From: Terriglobia bacterium
GTDB taxonomy: Bacteria > Acidobacteriota > Terriglobia > UBA7540
Direction of reading: 5' to 3'
Assembly (NCBI GenBank): GCA_030049455.1
Contig: JASIKV010000036.1
Coordinates: 1-7,883 of the forward strand
DNA: 7,883 nucleotides
The position numbers and the translations under genes are program-made. This document shows positions 1 through 6,000 of the stretch, one piece after another. The notes beneath the pieces were generated by a model. That model was not told the origin of the DNA, searched no databases, and saw nothing but the letters and a program-made list of their open reading frames with translations. Numbering within the stretch: position 1 is the first letter of the stretch; each line of letters starts with the position of its first letter.

Positions 1-219
1 GCGGGAACCTGGACGGCCATCGGCGTGGCGATCGGCCTGGGCGGATCGTTCGCGCTCGCGCGCGGCATTCACGGATTGCTTTTCGAAGTCTCGCCTGCTG
101 ATCCCGCATCGGTGCTGATCGCCACAAGCGTGCTCGCGGTGACAGCGGCGCTGGCAGCCTGGATTCCCTCCCGGCGCGCCGCTCGCGTTGACCCCGTCGT
201 TGCCTTGCGCATGGAATAA
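1..219 (+). CDS. C-terminal end of a MacB/FtsX-type ABC transporter permease (5' partial)
   Basis: Frame 1 is open from the left edge to the TAA at 217-219, giving the last 72 residues of a longer protein. Two hydrophobic stretches (about residues 5-20 and 37-54) are separated by a short amphipathic loop, and the protein ends in a basic segment followed by 'DPVVALRME'. This matches the end of FtsX-like permease domains, where the last membrane helix runs into a cytoplasmic tail reading 'R-A-A-R-x-D-P-x-x-A-L-R'. In acidobacteria this ending is typical of large orphan permeases (MacB-like, with duplicated FtsX and MacB periplasmic domains) as well as ordinary MacB subunits; the substrate cannot be read from the tail. 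The GTG at 25 is only an internal valine codon, so no start lies in the window. The next gene on this strand begins 40 bases downstream but has its own promoter candidate. Confidence 0.85.
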   Translation, partial: AGTWTAIGVAIGLGGSFALARGIHGLLFEVSPADPASVLIATSVLAVTAALAAWIPSRRAARVDPVVALRME

Positions 220-237
220 TTCCCGAACACTGCCGTC

Positions 238-246
238 TGCTATAAT
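238..246 (+). promoter_or_regulatory. Extended -10 promoter element before the kinase gene
   Basis: TGCTATAAT at 238-246 is an exact match to the sigma-70-type extended -10 consensus (TGnTATAAT). No convincing -35 box stands 16-18 bases upstream (the region around 218-223 reads AATTCC), which extended -10 promoters tolerate. Transcription would start near 252-254, only about 6-8 bases before the ATG at 260. It lies between the permease stop and the kinase start. This is predicted from sequence only. Confidence 0.6.
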
Positions 247-259
247 CCTGCGCCAGGCC

Positions 260-2947
260 ATGCCTTTGACAACCGGAACCCGGCTGGGAATCTATGAAAT
301 CCTCGCACCGCTCGGCGCGGGCGGGATGGGTGAAGTCTATCGCGCGCGCGACACCAAGCTGGGCCGCGAAGTGGCGCTAAAGGTTCTGCCGGAGGCCTTT
401 GCCAATGACGCCGAGCGCATGGCGCGCTTCGAACGCGAGGCGCAGACGCTCGCCTCGGTCAGCCATCCCAATCTGGCGGCGATTTATGGCGTGGAAGAAA
501 CCACTTCCACGCGCGCCCTGGTGATGGAACTGGTCGATGGGCCCACGCTTTCCGACCGGACCGCCCAAGGTCCAATGCCCCTGGATGAAGCGTTTCCCGT
601 GGCCCGGCAGATCGCCGAAGCTTTGGAGTATGCGCACGAAAAGGGCATCGTCCACCGCGACTTGAAGCCCGCGAATGTGAAGATGGCCGGCGACGGGACG
701 GTGAAGCTGCTGGATTTCGGGCTGGCCAAAGCTCTGGCCACGGACGCTGCGGGCACGAATCGCGCGAATTCCCCCACCATCAGCATTGCCGCCACTCAGG
801 CAGGCGTCATTCTCGGCACAGCCGCCTACATGGCGCCTGAGCAGGCCAAGGGCAAGCCGGTGGACCGCCGCGCGGACATTTGGGCGTTCGGCTGCGTGCT
901 TTTCGAAATGCTCACAGGGCATCAGCTCTTCACGGGTGAGACGGTTACCGACGTGCTTGCCGCCGTGGTGCGTGCCGAACCGGAGTGGCAATCGCTGCCC
1001 GCCTCGACTCCGCCTTCGATTCAAAGACTGCTGCGCCGTTGCCTGGAAAAAGATCCGCGGCGCCGCTTGCAGGCCATCGGCGAAGCGCGGATTATCATTG
1101 AAGAAATCCTGAGCGGGGCTGTAGCGCCGGTGTCCACACTGGCGAAAGAGTCGCGGGTGGGGACACCCGCGCTACAAAGGGCCCTTCCCTGGGCCGTGGT
1201 TACTGCCAGCCTGGTGGCGGCCGTGGCCCTCGCCGTCGCGTATTTCGGCCGGCCAGCGGCCGCACCCTCCATCCGCGCGCTGATTACTGCGCCGGAAAAC
1301 GTTAAGTTTGAGTTCAACTCGCCCCAAGGCGCGCCGGCTCTTTCACCGGATGGAGCGCGACTGGTTTTTCCCGCCACCGATGCCACGGGCAAAGAGGCGC
1401 TGTGGGTGCGGCCGCTCGATTCGCTGAGCGCGCAGCGTCTGGAAGGCACCGAAGGCGGAGAATTTCCCTTCTGGTCACCGGACAGCCGGCATATCGGCTA
1501 TTTTCAGGACAGCAAGCTGAAGAAGATTGACGTGACGGGCGGGCCCCCCTGGCTGGTGTGCGATGCGGATAGCGCGCGCGGCGGCGCCTGGGGCAAAGAT
1601 GTCATCATTTTCGCGGCACGCGCACTGGGCGGGCTCTCAAGCGTCCCGGTGGGTGGCGGAACTCCCAACCCTGTTGCCAGCCCCAATCGAACAGAGGGAA
1701 ATTTCAGCAACCGCTGGCCGGTATTCCTGCCCGACGGACGGCACTTTCTTTTCCTAAGTGGAGACCTGGCAGCAACCGGAACCTCCAGGCTGGGAATCTA
1801 TGCCGGGGAGGTGGGATCCGACAAGCTGGAGTTTCTCCTTCAGGCCGATTCCGACGCCCAATACGCTGCACCGGGATATCTGCTCTTCCTTCGCGGCGAG
1901 ACCCTGATGGCGCAGGGATTTGACGCGGGCAGCCTGAAACTGAAAGGCGAAGCCTTCCCCGTCGCCGAACACGTCGCTTCGCCCTTGCTCTATCGCCTCG
2001 GCATCTTCGGTGTTTCCCAGACCGGCCTGCTTGTCTACGAAATCGGCAGGGGCCAATCACGGGGAGGACAGCTCACCTGGTTTGATGAGAGCGGAAAGGA
2101 GTTGGAGACGTTGGGCCAGCCGGGCGCTAACGACCCCTGGATCTCCCCCGATGGGAAGCATGTGGCATATTCGACGGTCGATGAAGCGGGAAGAGGAACG
2201 GATATTTGGCTCAAGGACCTGGCGCGGGGCGTCCAAACCCGATTTTCCTTTGGTTCGAGGGTCACGAGGTACCCGGTGTGGTCCCCCGACGGCACGCGCG
2301 TCGCTTACACAGGCTTGCGCGAAAGCGAATTCGACATTTTCGCCAAGGACGCTTCCGGGGCGGGCAAGGAAGAAATTCTGGTCGAATCGGAGGCCAGCAA
2401 GTTCCTCAGCGACTGGTCGCGGGACGGCCGTTACATCCTTTTTTCGTCTCTTGCCCCGAGAGGAAAGCCCAAGTATGGCATTTGGGTGATGCCGCTTTTT
2501 GGCGACCGCAAACCTTACGCCTACCTTCAAACAGATTTCAACAATTCTGCCGCAGTCTTCTCACCGGACGGCCGCTGGCTGGCCTATCAATCCGATGAGT
2601 CGGGGAGTTATCAGATCTATCTCTCGCCGTTTCCGGCGGGTGGAGGCAAATGGGGGGTGTCGCAGGGCGGCGGTGTGCAGCCGATGTGGAAACATGATGG
2701 CAGCGCCATCTATTACCTTACGCTGGATGGGAAGTTGATGGAGGCGAGTATCCAGGAGAAAGGCTCCGCCGTCGAAATCGGGACGCCGCAGGAACTCTTC
2801 CAGCAGCCCCTCACAGACTCAGGCCCTAACGCCCGTGGATATGCTGTGTCTCCCGACGGTAAACGCTTCCTGATGAGCAAAGCGGAACAAGTCTCATCCC
2901 CGCCGCTGGTGCTTGTTACCGATTGGACGAAAGATTTGAAAAGATGA
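260..2947 (+). CDS. Serine/threonine protein kinase with one membrane helix and a C-terminal TolB/WD40-like propeller
   Basis: This 895-residue protein is a Hanks-type (PknB-like) kinase. Residues about 10-283 are the kinase domain: glycine loop GAGGMGEV (19-26), ATP-anchoring Lys41 in VALK, helix-C Glu60, catalytic HRDLKPAN (132-139, Asp134), metal-binding DFG (152-154), APE (192-194) and DIWAFG (206-211). All key residues are present, so it should be active. The activation segment (155-191) is rich in Ser/Thr, the likely autophosphorylation sites. A single hydrophobic helix (about 309-329) follows, placing the kinase in the cytoplasm. Residues about 350-895 are a beta-propeller with SPDG-type blade motifs near 362, 405, 490, 629, 675, 720, 768 and 864, as in TolB/WD40-like (COG0823) proteins, presumably extracytoplasmic. 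This architecture is common in acidobacteria; the ligand and targets are unknown. I chose ATG 260 because the TTG at 188 lies inside the permease gene and upstream of the -10 box; the protein then starts 10 residues before the kinase core. No Shine-Dalgarno sequence precedes it. The linker contains a palindromic element (1120-1176). Confidence 0.93.
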   Translation: MPLTTGTRLGIYEILAPLGAGGMGEVYRARDTKLGREVALKVLPEAFANDAERMARFEREAQTLASVSHPNLAAIYGVEETTSTRALVMELVDGPTLSDRTAQGPMPLDEAFPVARQIAEALEYAHEKGIVHRDLKPANVKMAGDGTVKLLDFGLAKALATDAAGTNRANSPTISIAATQAGVILGTAAYMAPEQAKGKPVDRRADIWAFGCVLFEMLTGHQLFTGETVTDVLAAVVRAEPEWQSLPASTPPSIQRLLRRCLEKDPRRRLQAIGEARIIIEEILSGAVAPVSTLAKESRVGTPALQRALPWAVVTASLVAAVALAVAYFGRPAAAPSIRALITAPENVKFEFNSPQGAPALSPDGARLVFPATDATGKEALWVRPLDSLSAQRLEGTEGGEFPFWSPDSRHIGYFQDSKLKKIDVTGGPPWLVCDADSARGGAWGKDVIIFAARALGGLSSVPVGGGTPNPVASPNRTEGNFSNRWPVFLPDGRHFLFLSGDLAATGTSRLGIYAGEVGSDKLEFLLQADSDAQYAAPGYLLFLRGETLMAQGFDAGSLKLKGEAFPVAEHVASPLLYRLGIFGVSQTGLLVYEIGRGQSRGGQLTWFDESGKELETLGQPGANDPWISPDGKHVAYSTVDEAGRGTDIWLKDLARGVQTRFSFGSRVTRYPVWSPDGTRVAYTGLRESEFDIFAKDASGAGKEEILVESEASKFLSDWSRDGRYILFSSLAPRGKPKYGIWVMPLFGDRKPYAYLQTDFNNSAAVFSPDGRWLAYQSDESGSYQIYLSPFPAGGGKWGVSQGGGVQPMWKHDGSAIYYLTLDGKLMEASIQEKGSAVEIGTPQELFQQPLTDSGPNARGYAVSPDGKRFLMSKAEQVSSPPLVLVTDWTKDLKR
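1120..1176. repeat. REP-like imperfect palindrome inside the kinase coding sequence
   Basis: Arms 1120-1139 and 1157-1176 pair at 18 of 20 positions. Inside them a second 4-bp stem (1142-1145 with 1151-1154) closes a 5-base loop, so nearly the whole 57-base segment folds into one hairpin. The outer arms begin with GTAG and end with CTAC; GTAG is the tetranucleotide that marks REP elements mobilised by RAYT transposases. The element is exactly 19 codons long and keeps the frame, encoding about residues 288-305 between the kinase domain and the membrane helix, where extra residues should do little harm. I recall similar GTAGCGC...GTGTCC palindromes scattered in acidobacterial genomes but could not check this. 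It could also be a chance or mRNA-level structure. Confidence 0.55.
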
Positions 2948-2948
2948 T

Positions 2949-3001
2949 CCTGAGCGCAGAATGAAGCCCCATGAAACTGGCGGAGCCGATTTGCGCTCAG
3001 G
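2949..3001. terminator. Inverted repeat immediately after the kinase stop codon
   Basis: CCTGAGCGCA (2949-2958) is the perfect reverse complement of 2992-3001; a G-T wobble and an A-T pair extend the stem to 12 bp around a 29-base loop. It begins two bases after the kinase TGA (2945-2947) and lies between convergent genes, so it may help end transcription from either side. No T-tract follows on either strand and the loop is long, so it is not a canonical Rho-independent terminator. Confidence 0.4.
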
Positions 3002-3034
3002 GGGCGCCCGTCCGACATCTGACGGACGGGGCCC
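3002..3034. terminator. GC-rich hairpin between the convergent genes
   Basis: CCCGTCCG (3007-3014) pairs perfectly with 3023-3030 around an 8-base loop, and four more pairs (3002-3005 with 3031-3034, one bulged G at 3006) give a 12-bp stem. It directly abuts the inverted repeat at 2949-3001. Its position, 20 bases past the stop of the minus-strand gene and 54 past the kinase stop, fits a bidirectional transcription end. Neither side has a U-tract. An 8-base palindrome TTGCGCAA follows at 3037-3044. Confidence 0.5.
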
Positions 3035-3053
3035 GATTGCGCAAGATCAGTGA

Positions 3054-6000
3054 CTATTGAAAGAGCAACTGAATAATGGGGATTGGCGAGCCCGAGTTGT
3101 CGATGGCAATGACAAGCGACCCGGAAACGATAATGTTGGTGACGGTCGGTGAACCAAAAGTGCCATTGGAATTGATCGACCCGATGGTGCCAACATTGAA
3201 GCTGTCTTCAGTCTGGCCGTTCAACCCGGTATAGTCAATGTAGCCGCCATAGCCTCCCATGCCGTTCACCGAAAAGGCTCCTACTCCTATATCCTCACCG
3301 TTCGCGGCCGAAATAATGTTAAAGCTGGTCACCTGGCCATCGCCCTCGAAGTAATTGCCGTTCAAAGATGCGCTGCTAAAGGGTCCGCCCACCTGCGGGA
3401 ACACCCGGCCAAACCCAACACCGTTATCGCCGAAGAGTTGCACGCCGGTGTTGGCGGAGATCAGATAGAACAGCGGCGGGTGGCTTCCACACGTGCCGCC
3501 GCTGGTGAACGTGATGCGGCCGTTGGCAGCCACGGAGTAGGGACAGGTCGGCGTATAGGTTGAAGTCGTGCCGGCGTAGTCATCATATTCGGTGACGCTG
3601 GCCGAACTTGATCCGTCGGCACTGATCAGGCCAATGGCCGCCTCTCCGTCGGGTGAGCTATTTAACTCGGAGTAATAGAAAGCCAGAGGCCCGCTGAACG
3701 AACCTGCCACAAAACCGCCGCTGGGCACGGTCTGCTGCTGGAATTCGCCCGCCACGTAAGGCGTGGACGATTGCAGGTAGAACAGCTCGCCGGTCGACAC
3801 CATGTATACGACTCCGGCGGAGACCGTGGTCGCTCCGGAGGGGAAGCTGGTAGTCCCGCGGCCATTCGTGTCGAAAGTGGAGTAAGTGCCTCCCAAGCCC
3901 GTTGTGTTGCTGACCGTGCCGCCATCGTTTTCATCGAACTCCAGATTGGTGAATGCTCCGCTGCCTGCGTTGGCAGCTCCGGCAAAAGCGACCGCTTTGG
4001 ATTTGGAAGTATCCCATCCCGAAGAGGACACAACATAGCTGCCGCTCAGGTCAGCCGAGAAGTTCGCAGGAGTCTGCTGCTTGATTGCGCCTGTGGCCGC
4101 AAAGTAAGTGCCGGAGTTGTAGGGATTGTCCCACTCCACCAGGCGGCCTGCCGTGGCGACGTTGGAGACAAAGTTGCCGATGGAGAATCGCAAGTTAAAG
4201 GTGCCGAAAGTGGTCACTACGGTCGCGCAGCCCAGATTATTCGAGCCCACCGAGTAGGAGCTGCTCGCGGTCGTAACGGTTGAGGTCTGCGCGCCGTTCA
4301 CGCCGCTGGCATCGACCTCGCCGGCCGTGATGTTCCCGCTGCCGTCCAGCGTGATCGAACCCACGACCGCCTGATAACCCGTGGAGGTAAAGCCCGTCAG
4401 GCTGAACGCGTATTGCCCGCTCAGCAGGGCTTCGCTGCCGGAGTCCTGGCAGGCAAGGGCGCCCGCGGCATTGATGGTGATGCTCAGCGCCTCCGACGCT
4501 GTGACGTGCGTGGGCGTAGTCGAGTCGGTGATGGTAATAGTGAAGTTGGAGGTCCCGATCCCGGCCACGGTGGGTGTGCCGGAAATCATGCCCGTACTGG
4601 TATTTAGGGTTGCCCACGTGGGCAACGCGCCCGCCGTGATGCTGTAGGTATAGGGATGCGTGCCGCCGCTTGCGGTCACGTCCGCGCCGTACGGGATTCC
4701 CACCTGGCCATTCGGCAGAGCCGTGAGTGTGAAAGTTACCGGTTGGGTGTTCATCACCAACGTGTATGCCTGCGTGGCTGTATTCGCCGTCGGCAAAGTG
4801 GAATCGGTAGCCGCCAAGGTAAAGTTGAACACTCCCGATGAGACGGTGTGCGCTCCCGTGAGAATTCCCACACCGTTGGGGGCATTAACCAGGCGGATCC
4901 CGGCGGGCAGCGTGCCGCTGGAAACGGTCCAGGATACCGGCAAAGTCCCGCCATTGGTCAAGAGGGGTACATCGTAAAGAGTATTCAAGGTCCCGCTGGG
5001 CAGCGAGGTGGTGGTGATGGACAAGGATGACGTGCTCCCCGACGATACGATGGTTACGGTTATGGACGCGGACTGCGATGCATCCGCATTGCTGTAGACC
5101 ACGATGTTGTAGGTGGTCACGTCCGGCAGGCGCGCGGGGGCCGTGAAGGTGAACCCGGAAGCATAATTTCCCGTAATGCTCCCGTATGCCGTGGCCACAT
5201 TGTTTAAGCCGCTGATGCCGTTGATGGCCCAGGTGACGTTGGTGTTGGTGGTGCCGGTAATCGCCACGGCCAGGCCCAAGGTCTGTCCGGCATTCACATT
5301 TGCGGAGCCGGAAGCTGCGCCATTGAGGGTTATGGCCACAGAATCCGCCACCGTGGGTCCGAGAACTTCAAAGGTGGGGTAGCAAGTGGCCGAGCCGGAA
5401 CAACTGGTATGGCTGCTGATCAGGAAATGGGACGTGTCGAACATGACGCCCGAAACTTGCGGTGTACTGTTCTTGATTGTGCTGATCGTCCCGCTGGTGG
5501 CAAGCGTCGTGTTGCTGATGGTCTGAACTCCGTCTGCTTCCTGGCCGGCAGGCGAGTTTTGGTCTTCAATGCTCGTCCCTGTTACCGCTCCACCGGCGAT
5601 CGTGGTGAGCGTGACGTAATCATCCTCGGTTTCCACCTGTTGATTAACCACCTCGAAGGTAGAACCAAAGAACGCGCCGCTCAGGCTGGTGAAGCCACCG
5701 CCTGGGATGGTTTGCGGCACAACGTATCCGGCCGAGCCGCCGCTGTCATTGTTAGCTACAACGGTGGTGGAAGGAGCGTAGAGATACATTGTACCGGCGC
5801 AGTAGGTTAGCCGGCCATTGGCCGCCACCGTGTAGGGGCAGCTTTCGCTGGTGCCGTTGTTCACCCATGTTCCGGCCTGGTTTTTGTAATCCTGGTTGAT
5901 GGACAACATACTGACACCATCGGAACTGGCCAGGCCGAATTCGATTTCACCGCTGGTGGAGTTGACGATTCCATCGGTGTAGTAGATGGCGTCGCCGCTG

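Noticed and set aside
188..193. TTGACC as a -35 box for the TATAAT at 241
   Set aside because: The spacing is 47 bases, far from the 16-18 required. It is part of the permease coding sequence.
188..259. A longer kinase reading frame starting at TTG 188
   Set aside because: It overlaps the permease 3' end, lies upstream of the -10 element at 241-246, and the extra 24 residues do not look like kinase sequence. ATG 260 is the better start.
377..1024. 215-codon minus-strand reading frame opposite the kinase domain
   Set aside because: The plus strand carries every kinase motif here. The antisense frame is Arg/Gly/His-rich with no recognisable domain, as expected for a shadow frame in GC-rich DNA.
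3771..4283. 170-codon plus-strand reading frame within module B
   Set aside because: It lies opposite conserved repeat units B1 and B2 and has Arg/Gly/Val-rich low-information composition; it is a shadow frame.
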